DNA of 46,478 nucleotides. Source: Streptomyces bicolor (GTDB lineage: Bacteria > Actinomycetota > Actinomycetes > Streptomycetales > Streptomycetaceae). The position numbers and the translations under genes were made by a program. The notes beneath the pieces were generated by a model. It had not been told where the DNA came from, did not search any database, and worked only from the letters and a program-made list of their open reading frames with translations. Below, piece by piece: positions 7,216 through 15,331 of this stretch. The stretch's first letter is position 1, and the number at the start of each line of letters is the position of its first letter. Location of the stretch: NCBI RefSeq assembly GCF_000719285.1, contig NZ_JOFS01000050.1, positions 1 through 46,478 of the forward strand, written 5' to 3'.

Positions 7216-7560
7216 ATGCTTCGAAAGCTACGCCGCGCCATGCGACCGGCACGTCTCCGCCTTCCCGCCCGCCGATTCACCGCCGGGATCGTGGTACAGC
7301 CGCCCACTGCGCGCGATGCGCTCGGGATCGACGCCACCGCCCAGGAAGCCATCGCCTACAACCGCGTCCGTGTCGCCACCGCGACCGCCGTCGCCCTCTA
7401 CCGCAGCGGATACACCCTGCCGATGCCCGACGGCGACCTGGACGACGCCGTGCGCGCCCTCGACTTCCCCTACTCGGTCCCGAGCCCGGAGACCCGCGCG
7501 TCCATCCGCGCCGCGCTCGCCGTCCTGGAAGCCGACTACACCGTCACCGTCACCCACTGA
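7216..7560 (+). CDS. Hypothetical protein, 114 aa
   Basis: ATG 7216 has CCCCAGGAGTTGTC upstream and lies 86 nt after the fourth promoter -10 box, so I take it as the true start although the frame is open far upstream. The N-terminal 30 residues are very basic (RKLRRAMRPARLRLPARR), followed by a helical neutral-acidic domain. A nucleic-acid-binding role is possible but not shown. Gene 7624 follows after 63 nt. Confidence 0.6.
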   Translation: MLRKLRRAMRPARLRLPARRFTAGIVVQPPTARDALGIDATAQEAIAYNRVRVATATAVALYRSGYTLPMPDGDLDDAVRALDFPYSVPSPETRASIRAALAVLEADYTVTVTH

Positions 7561-7623
7561 CCACCCGTCCGCCCCTGGCCGTGGACCGCCCCGCCCACGG
7601 CGGCCCACACGGAAGGAGTCCCG

Positions 7624-7863
7624 GTGTTTCTCGTCGTCCCCGATCCCGCTCACGGACTCGTCGCGGCGCCCGAGTCCTCCGACGACCTTACGCCCGCCAC
7701 GGAAGAGATTCTTGCCGCCCAGGGGTTCACCTGGAACGCCGAGATCGAGGCGTACACCCGCCTGGCCGACCACGGCCCCGCGGCCGTGGACCACACCGCG
7801 GGGATGCTGCGCGACCTGGGCCACTACGTCTTCTCCGCGCACATGCCGCTACCCACCGACTGA
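7624..7863 (+). CDS. Hypothetical protein, 79 aa
   Basis: GTG 7624 follows GGAAGGAGTC. The short acidic product resembles many small actinobacterial plasmid proteins: two helices (residues about 25-40 and 52-68) joined by a YTRLADHGP segment. No motif is diagnostic. It is the second gene of the operon from the promoter at 7088. Confidence 0.6.
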   Translation: MFLVVPDPAHGLVAAPESSDDLTPATEEILAAQGFTWNAEIEAYTRLADHGPAAVDHTAGMLRDLGHYVFSAHMPLPTD

Positions 7864-7903
7864 GCGCCGCCCCGCCGGCCCCCCGGCTACCACTCCCCAC
7901 GCC

Positions 7904-8248
7904 TTGCGCAGATGGAGTTCCGTCACGCCCCGACGCCGTCCCCAGCCGCACAAGCCCGCCCGGTACACCGCCATCGAGCGCGAGGGACGCCACCATGTCA
8001 TTGACCAGCTCCACGGGTACGCGCTCAGCAACTGCGCCACCGCCACGGCCGCCGAGGACGCGGTACGCGAGCTGACCGCCCACCCGACGGCCGCGATCAA
8101 AGCCGTCGAGGAGCTCGACGCCGCCCAGAGGGGACCGGCCGCCACCGAGCGCCGCATCCTGCGCCGGTACGGATACGGCTTCAGCCTCCGCCAGGACGAA
8201 ATACTCTCCCTGCGCAGCGAGTTCAGCCATCACCGCCTGGATACCTGA
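7904..8248 (+). CDS. Hypothetical helical protein, start uncertain
   Basis: The frame ending TGA 8246-8248 is clearly coding from about 7965 (YTAIEREGRHHVIDQLHGYA) to the end and has helical, charged composition. Its start is unclear: TTG 7904 is the only in-frame start and has no ribosome site, while an ATG at 7912 (MEFRHAP) is in a different frame. A one-base shift near 7940 would join that ATG to the body, matching the decay seen in neighbours. No family recognised. Confidence 0.5.
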   Translation: MRRWSSVTPRRRPQPHKPARYTAIEREGRHHVIDQLHGYALSNCATATAAEDAVRELTAHPTAAIKAVEELDAAQRGPAATERRILRRYGYGFSLRQDEILSLRSEFSHHRLDT

Positions 8249-8268
8249 TCTCCAGTGGTCATCTGGCC

Positions 8269-8622
8269 ATGGTGTTCAGCCAAGCCGGTCTGCCGTTCTA
8301 CACCATGCCCGAGCGGTACGCGCAGCTGGCGCCCCGCTGGATACGCGACGGCGACGAGTCCTTCCCGGCCGCCGACCTCGCCCGCCTCGAACGCCCTTGT
8401 CCCGCCCTGGAGTTGCTGCCAGCACGCGAGCGCTACGAGCCGTGTGAGTTGCACGGGATCGCGCTGTGACGGTGCCTGATCTGCGGGCCGCGCGAGGACT
8501 TCGAGTGTCAGTGGGGCGAGTGCACCGCCAACCACGTCACCGCCTATTGCGAGCGCTGCGTACGCATGGACCGCCAGCGCACCTTCCCGCTGCCGCCCCG
8601 ACGAGAGCACGACTGGCCTTAA
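8269..8622 (+). pseudogene. Cysteine-rich small protein gene with in-frame TGA
   Basis: ATG 8269 reads 66 codons to TGA 8467-8469. The same frame continues with strong coding bias for 50 more codons to TAA 8620-8622 and includes RCLICG, ECQWGEC, and YCERC, that is several CxxC-type pairs of a zinc-binding protein. The interrupting TGA is best read as a nonsense change in a roughly 117-codon gene. Readthrough cannot be excluded from sequence alone. It is the last gene before the fifth promoter module. Confidence 0.6.
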
Positions 8623-8627
8623 TGCAG

Positions 8628-8672
8628 CAGGTCAGAGGGCACCTAGCCACCACCATAAAACACACTATTATT
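8628..8672 (+). promoter_or_regulatory. Promoter module, fifth copy, for the ParB-like gene
   Basis: CAGGTCAGAGGG at 8628 stands 38 bp upstream of TATTAT (8666-8671), one base further than in other copies. TAGCCA (8644-8649) is a weak -35. A leader hairpin GGGGGTG/CACCCCC (8686-8692 with 8694-8700) follows the start site. ParB-type regulators often autoregulate, so the shared element is a candidate target, by inference only. Confidence 0.68.
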
Positions 8673-8744
8673 TTATTTGGCGGGAGGGGGTGACACCCCC
8701 GACCACCCCAATTCGCCGAAATGGCAAGGAGAAGGAGAGCCGCT

Positions 8745-10250
8745 ATGGCCATCGCCGTCTCGACCCCGCCCACCGAGCCCGGCGCCCACGTGGAGGAGGA
8801 CGCGCCGCAGATCGTCTACCTCGACCCGGCGCTCGTGGTGCGTGACGAGTGCAACGCTCGCGAGGAGGACACCGAACCGGACGAGGACCTGATCAACTCC
8901 GTCAAGGCGATCGGCGTCGAGGAGACCATCAGTGTCCGGCCCAGGCCCGACGGCACGTACGGGGCCTTCAAGGGCTGGCGGCGCGCGCAGGCGCAGCACT
9001 TCGCCAACGCCACCGCCGAGCAGGACGGCCGTCCGGTGCGCAAGATCAAGGCGCATGTGCGGGAGGATCTGGTCGGCCGCGACGGCTGGACCCGGTTCCT
9101 GTCTCTGGTCGAGAACAAGCACCGCGAGGGGATGAGCGAGCGCGACATCCTGAAGTCGTCCGAGCTGGCCCTGATCGACATGGACGAGGTGGAGCGGAGC
9201 CAGGCCGCCAAGGCTCTCGGTGTCGGCCGCAACGCCGCCAAGCAGGCCAGGGCGGCCCAGAAGCTCGATGACGCCACCCTGCGGCGGGCAGCGGCCGGAG
9301 GCATGGACCTGGAGCAGACCGCCCAGCTCGCCGAGGTCGAGAACGTGCCCGGCGCGGAGCGCCGCCTTCTGCGGGCGCTTGAGCGCGACCACGAGGAGGG
9401 CAACGGCGGGCGCGGGCACTGGGACCAGGCGATGGCCCAGCTGAAGGCCGAACAGGCCGACGCCGCAGCCCGGATCAAGGCCGTGGAGGACCTCAAGGCG
9501 GCGGACATCCCGCTGCTAGGCACGCCGGGGTACGGGAAGAAGGACCCGTCTCGGCCCCTGACAGAGCTGACCACCGGGCTGGGCAACCCGCTCACCGAGG
9601 ACAACCACAAGGGCTGCCCCGGTCACAGCGCCCGGCTCGATGAGGAGCAAAAGCCGGTATGGCACTGCTCCGACCCGGCCGCGCACGGCCACAAGGTCCG
9701 CCCGACGCCGAAGAAGCCCAAGACCGAAGAGGACGAGCAGAAGGCCGAAGAGCGCGCCCGGACCGTCGCACACAACCGCGCCTGGAAGGCGGCCGCCGGA
9801 CCGAGGCAGGAATTCATCAAGCGGCTGGTGCGCGGCAAGAACCTGCCCGATGAGGCCCGGGTGTTCGCCCAGCGGATCATGCTGGAACTGCCCCGCTTCT
9901 ACGGCAAGTGGGCGGACAAGCAGCGCACCGAGACCCTGGCGCTCCTGCTGGGGGCAAAGGACCCCAAGAGCGAGTCGGCCGCCGACGTCGCGGCCAGCTT
10001 CCCCAAGAGCCGTCTCGCGAACGTGCTGTTCGCCCAGGTCGCCGCCGCGTTCGAGGACGACATCCGCGAACCCAAGAAGTTCGACACGGCCCGGATGACC
10101 CAGGTCTTCCTTTGGGAGTCCCCGGACCGGCATCAGGCCTCCTACCTGCTGCTTCTGGAGTCGCTCGGCCAGGCCGACAACGGCAGCTACCAGCTGTCCG
10201 AGGTCGAGGACCAAGCGGTCGCCCCCCACCGGCCGGACGCCTCCGCCTGA
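8745..10250 (+). CDS. ParB/Srx-like nuclease-fold partition or regulatory protein, 501 aa
   Basis: Residues about 20-105 form a ParB N-terminal-type domain: a conserved NAREE segment, an INSVKAIGVEETISVRP strand-helix-strand and the GWRRAQA motif that corresponds to the ParB Box II region (G-RR). An HTH-like helical stretch follows at about 130-175 (MSERDILKSSELALIDMDEVERSQAAKALGVGR in part). The long C-terminal half contains a Lys/Glu-rich linker and an alpha-helical domain. Start ATG 8745 is chosen because AAGGAGAAGGAG lies just before it; ATG 8721 would leave no ribosome site. No ParA is in the window, so it may be a regulator or nuclease-like ParB instead of a segregation protein. Confidence 0.75.
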   Translation: MAIAVSTPPTEPGAHVEEDAPQIVYLDPALVVRDECNAREEDTEPDEDLINSVKAIGVEETISVRPRPDGTYGAFKGWRRAQAQHFANATAEQDGRPVRKIKAHVREDLVGRDGWTRFLSLVENKHREGMSERDILKSSELALIDMDEVERSQAAKALGVGRNAAKQARAAQKLDDATLRRAAAGGMDLEQTAQLAEVENVPGAERRLLRALERDHEEGNGGRGHWDQAMAQLKAEQADAAARIKAVEDLKAADIPLLGTPGYGKKDPSRPLTELTTGLGNPLTEDNHKGCPGHSARLDEEQKPVWHCSDPAAHGHKVRPTPKKPKTEEDEQKAEERARTVAHNRAWKAAAGPRQEFIKRLVRGKNLPDEARVFAQRIMLELPRFYGKWADKQRTETLALLLGAKDPKSESAADVAASFPKSRLANVLFAQVAAAFEDDIREPKKFDTARMTQVFLWESPDRHQASYLLLLESLGQADNGSYQLSEVEDQAVAPHRPDASA

Positions 10251-10269
10251 CCACACGCACCCCCAAGCC

Positions 10270-10297
10270 CCGGCCGGGCACGAACATGCCCGGCCGG
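10270..10297 (+). terminator. 11-bp hairpin terminator
   Basis: CCGGCCGGGCA (10270-10280) pairs perfectly with TGCCCGGCCGG (10287-10297) around six bases, 20 nt after the ParB-like gene's stop. Confidence 0.6.
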
Positions 10298-10331
10298 CCC
10301 GCATCCCCACGTCGCAGAGAGGCAACCCAGC

Positions 10332-10724
10332 ATGACCGTCACCATGGACGACGTCGTCGACTTCATCAGCCGGCTGCCGGACGCAATCAAGGTCGCGAAG
10401 GTCCAGGAAGCCTGCGCACTGCGGCTCCACGCGATCGACAAGGAAGCTTTCGCGGGCATCGTGGCCGGACGCCGGGCCCGCATCAACAAGTCGCTGCGCC
10501 CGGCCCTGCTGCGCGGCCTCACCGGCACCGTGCAGGAGCGCAACCGCACCGGCACCCGCGCGGGCTTCCTGCTGGACGAGGAGTCCACCCGCATCCTGCG
10601 CCGCGACCCGCGCAACGGCGATCCGGGCAAGCCCAAGTACCGCATCCCCGAGGACGTGCCGCGCTTCCGGCTCCCGGGCAGCGGTATCCCCGTCGCCTGC
10701 CTGGAGCTGATCGAGGACGACTAA
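10332..10724 (+). CDS. Hypothetical basic protein, 130 aa
   Basis: ATG 10332 follows a GAGAGGCAACCCAGC leader. The product is helical in its first half and basic in the middle (RINKSLRPALLRGLTGTVQERNR in part), then has a Pro-rich C-terminus. No named family. The gene stands between two hairpin terminators, so it may be transcribed by partial readthrough from the ParB-like gene or from a weak promoter I cannot identify. Confidence 0.6.
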   Translation: MTVTMDDVVDFISRLPDAIKVAKVQEACALRLHAIDKEAFAGIVAGRRARINKSLRPALLRGLTGTVQERNRTGTRAGFLLDEESTRILRRDPRNGDPGKPKYRIPEDVPRFRLPGSGIPVACLELIEDD

Positions 10725-10735
10725 CCGGGACTGAC

Positions 10736-10761
10736 GGCGCCGCCCCGCAGCGGGCGGCGCC
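10736..10761 (+). terminator. 10-bp hairpin terminator
   Basis: GGCGCCGCCC (10736-10745) pairs with GGGCGGCGCC (10752-10761) around a six-base loop, 11 nt after the previous stop. Confidence 0.55.
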
Positions 10762-10820
10762 CGCCGCCCGATCAACCGGCCGGCCCCCGCCCCAGCCCGG
10801 CCCGCACGTGAAAGGCAGTC

Positions 10821-11154
10821 ATGACCGACCAGCAGCAGGCCCCGTCCCCCGACCCGGACGGCGACGCCCCCGACCGCCCTGACCCTCACCGTACTGCGCC
10901 ACCTGGTCCGCGAGGACTGGAAGGACTTGCCCGCAGACACGCTTGTCGTCCTGGCCCGCGACGCCGAGGGCGAGCTCTTCTCGCCGTTCTCCACCTACAG
11001 CTTCTCCCGGTGCGCGCCGACGCACAGCGACCTCGTCGGCGACGTCTTCCCGTTGGCGGAAGAGCTGGAGGAGGACCAAGAGCTGCGCGAGCTGTACGGG
11101 GACAGCATCCCTGATACGGCCGTCGCCGCGCTGGCGCTCTACCCGCTCGGCTGA
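10821..11154 (+). pseudogene. Hypothetical gene with an early frameshift
   Basis: ATG 10821 (GTGAAAGGCAGTC before it) gives an acidic start, then at about 10876 the coding signal moves one frame: the second frame reads ALTLTVLRHLVREDWKDLP and continues to TGA 11152-11154 with consistent third positions. The first frame instead becomes a long Arg/Pro-rich translation. I read this as one gene of about 110 codons with a single-base indel. The body has a VVLARDAEGELFSPFSTYS segment common to small actinobacterial plasmid proteins; function unknown. Confidence 0.6.
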
Positions 11155-11164
11155 GCGAACACCT

Positions 11165-11202
11165 GCGGGCGGGGCGACGCCCCATCGGCCGCCCCGCCCC
11201 GC
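11165..11202 (+). terminator. GC-rich hairpin, probable terminator
   Basis: GCGGGCGGGGCG (11165-11176) faces CGCCCCGCCCCGC (11190-11202) and can form a near-perfect stem after the frameshifted gene. Moderate support only. Confidence 0.45.
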
Positions 11203-11272
11203 GGGCCGCCGACTCCCTCTTGCCCGGGCCTCTGTCTGGCCCCGGTCCCCACGAAAGCGACGTGTCACCGCC

Positions 11273-11701
11273 ATGTCCGCCCCAGCACAAGCCCCCCGGA
11301 AAGGACCGCAGGACCCGGTGCTGGTCATCAGCGACAGCACCGACGACGATTCGGTCGGCCTGCGGACGCCCCAGGTCCCATGCCTGCACCTGCCGTCACC
11401 TCTGTTCAGCGCCGAGGAGTACCAGTGCACCCCGCTCATGCTCCTGGATGACCGCAGCTACACCGGCTTCACGCTCCGCCACCTACCGCACCACCCCGGC
11501 CTGATCGTCATACTGGTCGACTCCGACGACGGCACCATCTCCCCCCGCGCCGCCGCCATCGGCGCCGAGGCCGTCATCCGGGCCCAAGACAACCTCGCCT
11601 GGCTGCACCTGCGCCTGCACGACGCCACCGACTGCCGCTACGCCCACTGGGAAGCGCTCCTGGCCGGCGGTCCGGCCGACCCTCCACCGGCCAGCAACTG
11701 A
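11273..11701 (+). CDS. Hypothetical protein, 142 aa
   Basis: ATG 11273 lies after ACGAAAGCGACGTGTCACCGCC, with a weak ribosome site. The protein has no membrane segment; the middle contains LMLLDDRSYTGFTLRHLPHH and GLIVILVDSDDG, suggesting an alpha/beta fold. It keeps one open frame, unlike both neighbours. No function is recognised. Confidence 0.6.
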   Translation: MSAPAQAPRKGPQDPVLVISDSTDDDSVGLRTPQVPCLHLPSPLFSAEEYQCTPLMLLDDRSYTGFTLRHLPHHPGLIVILVDSDDGTISPRAAAIGAEAVIRAQDNLAWLHLRLHDATDCRYAHWEALLAGGPADPPPASN

Positions 11702-11765
11702 CGCCCGGCAGCCCGAGCGCCGTCGCACCCCGCCGAGCACTCCCGCGATCCGAAGGAACTGCCCC

Positions 11766-12364
11766 ATGCACGCCATACCCCAACGCTGTGCCCACCGGCC
11801 GCGGGCGGGCTGGTGGTGCCGTACGCGACCCTGATCCACAACGGCCACGCGGCGTTCGGTGTCCTCGACGCCGACAAGGCCATCACTGCCTTCCGCCGGC
11901 GCCTGTGCCAGATCTGCGAACACCCGCTGGACGCGCGGTGCTTCCTGCTCGCCCGCCCGGCCGACGTACGCAAGGGCTGCTCCCCGGAACCGGCCCTGCA
12001 CCCCGAGTGCCTGCCGTACACCGCCGCGCACTGCCCGATGCTGAACGGCACCGCCACTCACTACCGCCGCAGCCCGGTCCTGGCCAGCCACACCGCCGGC
12101 CGGCCCTGCACCAATCCGTCCTGCCTCTGCCCGTCGCGCACACCGGATAAGGGTCACGCCGCCCGCAGCGGCAGCCGAGCCGACCGGTACGAGGCCTGGG
12201 TGATCCACACGCGGAACTACCGGCTGGTCTCGCTGCCCGAGGTGCCCTCGGGCATCAGCCGCGACGTGCCCGTCCTGCGTAAACGGGTGCTGCGCACCGC
12301 ACCCCTCACCCCCGACCAGCAACACGTGATGGATCTGATCAACGCCCGCATGGACGAGGTCTGA
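11766..12364 (+). pseudogene. Zinc-ribbon-like plasmid protein gene, frameshifted near its start
   Basis: The ribosome site CGAAGGAAC at 11752-11760 points to ATG 11766, but that frame stops after 22 codons. The coding signal from about 11777 is in another frame (TPTLCPPAAGGLVVPYAT) and runs to TGA 12362-12364. A one-base indel in the first ten codons explains it; otherwise the start would be GTG 11813 with no ribosome site. The body carries CQICEHPL, CFLLARP, HPECLPYTAAHCPM, an arrangement seen in conserved zinc-binding proteins of actinobacterial phages and plasmids. Confidence 0.6.
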
Positions 12365-12394
12365 CCGCCCCCTATCTCACGTAAGGAGACTGCC

Positions 12395-13240
12395 GTGTTC
12401 ATCAAACCGGACCCGGCCACGCCCGAAGGCGAGGCCATCATCGACCTGGCCGACCTGATGGACGACCTGCGGAAGCGCACCGGCGAATGGCCGGGTGCGG
12501 ACACCGTCGACATCCTCGAAGGGTGGCTGCGCCGTTTCAGCTTCGAGATCTCAGGAGACCTGCCCCAGCAGGCGACCGGCCGGGCATGGGTGCTGCGCCG
12601 GTGGGACCGGCACGGCGAAGACATCACGCTCTGGTCCGACGAGGCCTCCGGCCGGGCCGCACTGGCGCACGATGTGCGCAAGTCCTGGGACAACGTGGCA
12701 GGCATGGACGGTGTACCGCACCGGCCGCCTGCCGACCACCAGACGGCCGTGGACCTCTTCTACGGCCCGGAGGGAAGCCACGAGGAACAGGGCTACTCGC
12801 TGTACGCCGCCGACATCTCCCGTCACATACGCGCGCCCCTCAGCCTCAGCCTCTCGGACGCCGAGGCCTGCGCGGAGGCGAACAGCTCGGCGGTCTTCCA
12901 CCCCCAGGAGAACCCCGACGACGAAGGCCTGCCCTGCATCCAGCTCGCGGGCATCCTCGTGTTCGCCTACCTCGACGCCGACCGCGGGGCCATACGGGTC
13001 TCCGTTCATCTGGACACCACCTACGAGCAGTTGGTCAGGGCCGACGGCACAGTCCCGATGCAAGTGGAGATCGAGGACACCACGGTGTTCGACAACCTCG
13101 CCCCGCCGCCGGCCCACGCGGAGCCGACCGGATGGAAGGCCTTCATCCTTCAGCTCGCCCGCCGTACCGCACTCTCCGACGGCAGCAAGCGCCGACAGGG
13201 GGTTGACGCCAACCCCGAGAAACACCATTATTTGCAATAG
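12395..13240 (+). CDS. Hypothetical acidic protein, 281 aa
   Basis: GTG 12395 follows ACGTAAGGAGACTGCC. The product is a large soluble acidic protein with no recognised motif; the first 60 residues are helical, and residues about 195-240 look beta-rich. Its last 12 codons and TAG (13238-13240) are made from the ssb promoter and ribosome site, so either the natural stop was lost or the two genes overlap by design. It is transcribed toward ssb. Confidence 0.6.
   Translation: MFIKPDPATPEGEAIIDLADLMDDLRKRTGEWPGADTVDILEGWLRRFSFEISGDLPQQATGRAWVLRRWDRHGEDITLWSDEASGRAALAHDVRKSWDNVAGMDGVPHRPPADHQTAVDLFYGPEGSHEEQGYSLYAADISRHIRAPLSLSLSDAEACAEANSSAVFHPQENPDDEGLPCIQLAGILVFAYLDADRGAIRVSVHLDTTYEQLVRADGTVPMQVEIEDTTVFDNLAPPPAHAEPTGWKAFILQLARRTALSDGSKRRQGVDANPEKHHYLQ
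13203..13231 (+). promoter_or_regulatory. ssb promoter
   Basis: TTGACG (13203-13208), a 17-bp spacer and CATTAT (13226-13231) make a near-consensus housekeeping promoter. The context CACCATTATTTG matches the left-arm TATTAT family. It starts about 20 nt before the ssb start codon, so the leader is very short. Confidence 0.72.
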
Positions 13241-13251
13241 GAGGTGTGGGC

Positions 13252-13722
13252 ATGGCCCCGTCCGTCACGCACGTGTCCGGCACCGTCGCCGGTGACGTGG
13301 AAGTCCGCTTCACCCAAGACGGCATCGCCGTCTGCCGGTTCCGCCTCACCGAGACCCCTACGCAGTGGGACGCCGCCACGCAGAAGTGGCGTGACCTGGA
13401 GCCAATTCCCTACATCTGCACCGCCTGGCGGGACCTGGCCAAGAACGCCACCGAATCGCTCGTCGACGGAGTCAACGTCCTGGTCAAGGGACGCATCACC
13501 CGGATCCAGGACGACTCCATCTACCTGAGCGTCGACGACCTCGGCATCAGCCTGCGCAGGCGCATCGCCTACACCGAGACCAGCCTGCCCAGCCCGATCG
13601 CCGCCCGCCCGGTCACCGCACCCCCGGCGCCTCAGCCCGCCAGCGCGTCCCGCCCGGCCACCGGGCGGCCGGGCAGCCCACCTGCCTGGTGGGAGCAGAA
13701 GCGGGCCTCCAACTGGTCCTAG
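13252..13722 (+). CDS. ssb: Single-stranded DNA-binding protein, 156 aa
   Basis: SSB binds and protects single strands during plasmid replication, transfer and repair. The OB-fold occupies about residues 1-110: VSGTVAGDVEVRFTQDGIAV opening, FRLTETPTQWD, and the aromatic core YICTAWRDLAKNATESL with the conserved INVLVKGR-like strand (VNVLVKGRI). The C-terminal tail is Pro/Ala-rich and ends in NWS, not the acidic DDDIPF tip of chromosomal SSB, as is frequent in plasmid copies. ATG 13252 has AGGAGGTG in front; GTG 13246 overlaps that site and is less likely. It has its own promoter at 13203-13231 and a perfect hairpin after it. Confidence 0.88.
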   Translation: MAPSVTHVSGTVAGDVEVRFTQDGIAVCRFRLTETPTQWDAATQKWRDLEPIPYICTAWRDLAKNATESLVDGVNVLVKGRITRIQDDSIYLSVDDLGISLRRRIAYTETSLPSPIAARPVTAPPAPQPASASRPATGRPGSPPAWWEQKRASNWS

Positions 13723-13738
13723 CCCGGCCTCTCCACAC

Positions 13739-13775
13739 CAGCGGCCGACGGCACTCCCCTTCCCGTCGGCCGCTG
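13739..13775 (+). terminator. 13-bp hairpin after ssb
   Basis: CAGCGGCCGACGG (13739-13751) pairs perfectly with CCGTCGGCCGCTG (13763-13775) around an 11-nt loop, 17 nt after the ssb stop. Confidence 0.7.
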
Positions 13776-13799
13776 ACCACTTCCCCCTTCGCCCGCCCC

Positions 13800-13833
13800 G
13801 GCGCGGCACCGGTTCGCCTGCCGGTGCCGCGCC
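13800..13833 (+). terminator. Second 13-bp hairpin before the dprA-like pseudogene
   Basis: GGCGCGGCACCGG (13800-13812) pairs perfectly with CCGGTGCCGCGCC (13821-13833). It ends 21 nt before ATG 13855. It may be a second terminator, or a leader structure for the next gene. Confidence 0.55.
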
Positions 13834-13854
13834 CTGCCCGAAAGGCCGGCCGTC

Positions 13855-14958
13855 ATGCCCGCACACGCCCTGACCGAACGAGCCGCACGCGCCGCGCTCG
13901 CCGCCCACTTCACCCCCAGCTAACTCGCCACCGAACTCGACGAGTACACCCCGTCCGAGGTGTGGGACCGGCGTGTCCGCCACGACGGAAGCGGGCGCCT
14001 GGCCCACTACCGGCCGCACGAGGAACCCGCCCAAGCAGAGCTGACCTGCCAGTTCGTCATCCCCTCGGACGGAGAGTGGCCCACCGCCCTTGCGGACCTG
14101 GGTCCGGCCTGCCCGCTAAGCCTGTGGGTCCGCGGCCGCGAGCGACTGCCGCAGTTGACCGACAGCACCGTCGCCGTGACGGGCAACCGGGCCCCCACCG
14201 AGCAGGCCGTCACCCGCGCGCACATCTTCGCCACCGCCCTCGCCGAGAACGATCACACCGTCACCGCCACGCTCGCCTAAGGCGTCGACTCCACCGCCCA
14301 CCAGGCCGCCACCGAGGCGGGCCGAGCGACACTCGCCGCTCTGCCGCGAGGCCTGGACGACGCCCACCCCCATGCCCACGCCATCCTCGCCAGCGGCGGC
14401 GCGGCGGTCAGCCTCTACCGGCCCGGCACCGCAGCCAGCGGCGCGACGCTGAAAGCCAGCGCCGTTCTGCTGGCCGCGCTCGTCCAGGCAGTGATCCTCA
14501 TCGAGGCCCTGGACCACGTCGAGGCGATGCACACGGCCGAGACCGCCATCGACCTCCACCGCCCCCTGCTCGCCGCGCCCGCCACCGGCGACGTCCGCTC
14601 CAGCGGCAACGCCCGCCTGCTCGACGAGCAGCTCGCCCTGAGCAGCCTGGACCCCCACCTCGCGCTCGCCCTGCCGCACGCGCGCGAGGCCCGCCCCGGC
14701 GACATCGCCGACGGCGACCTGCTCCTGGCCGCGATCGGGGAGCACGGCGCCGACTACTTCACCACGCCCTACACCGCCCACCCCGAGCCCTTCAACCCGT
14801 CATACCAATGCGGCGTGTGCTGCCTCGTCACCGAGCCCGGCGAGGTGGCGGTGCTCTCCAACGGCGATCCCTGGGACGCCTGCGACCCGTGGCCCGCCGA
14901 CGACCACCTGCCCATCGTCCCCGCCGAGCGGCGGCCCGACCGGCCTCTCAAGGAGTGA
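13855..14958 (+). pseudogene. dprA: DprA-like (DNA-processing) gene with two in-frame TAA codons
   Basis: DprA-family proteins bind single strands through a Rossmann-like fold. From ATG 13855 one frame runs to TGA 14956-14958 (367 codons) broken only by TAA at 13921-13923 and 14278-14280. Family marks in order: VTGNRAPTEQAVTRA (phosphate-binding loop), GVDSTAHQAA, LPRGLDDAHPHAHA, then GTAASGATLKASAVLLAALV. The second TAA stands where homologues generally have Tyr (LAYGVD), so TAC to TAA is likely. The C-terminal 120 residues end in a Cys-containing segment (QCGVCCLV). Because there are no frameshifts, readthrough is conceivable but decay is simpler. Confidence 0.75.
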
Positions 14959-14968
14959 ACGGCCCGCC

Positions 14969-15331
14969 ATGCCCCGTACGACGTACACGCCGTCGCTGCC
15001 CGGCCTCTCCTCCGCCGATGAAGACCTGGACACGGTCATCAACTGAGGCCTGAGGGCTGACTCCACCGCATACATCGCGCGCGTACTCACCGATCCCGCC
15101 GCCCACGGGATCGACCTGGAGCGCACCGCCGTCCTCTACATGGCCACCGGCAGCGAGTGGCCCGAAACCCGGGTACGCATCGAACCTGCTCCCCTGCTCC
15201 CCTCGGAGGCGCTTCAGCAGGAGCGGATCAGATCCCTCCGGCCGTGCCCTAGCATCCTTGATCAGCTCCCCGACGCCCCGGAGCCCTATGCTCTCGGGCA
15301 TCCGCGCGTCAGAGCACGCCGAGCGACGTGA
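14969..15331 (+). pseudogene. Hypothetical gene interrupted by TGA
   Basis: ATG 14969 lies 10 nt after the dprA-like stop. The frame reads SLPGLSSADEDLDTVIN, meets TGA 15044-15046, then continues with good coding bias as GLRADSTAYIARVLTDPAAH and MATGSEWPETRVRIE. A Trp (TGG) is the natural residue at the stop. The real 3' end is probably near 15195; after that the frame is open to 15331 but loses coding character and runs over the oppositely oriented small gene. No function is recognised. Confidence 0.55.

Noticed and set aside
5519..15046. Idea that the tRNA suppresses the in-frame stop codons of the left arm
   Set aside because: The anticodon UAU reads AUA, not UAA, UAG or UGA. The interrupting codons are of all three types, and several genes carry frameshifts as well, so general decay explains more.
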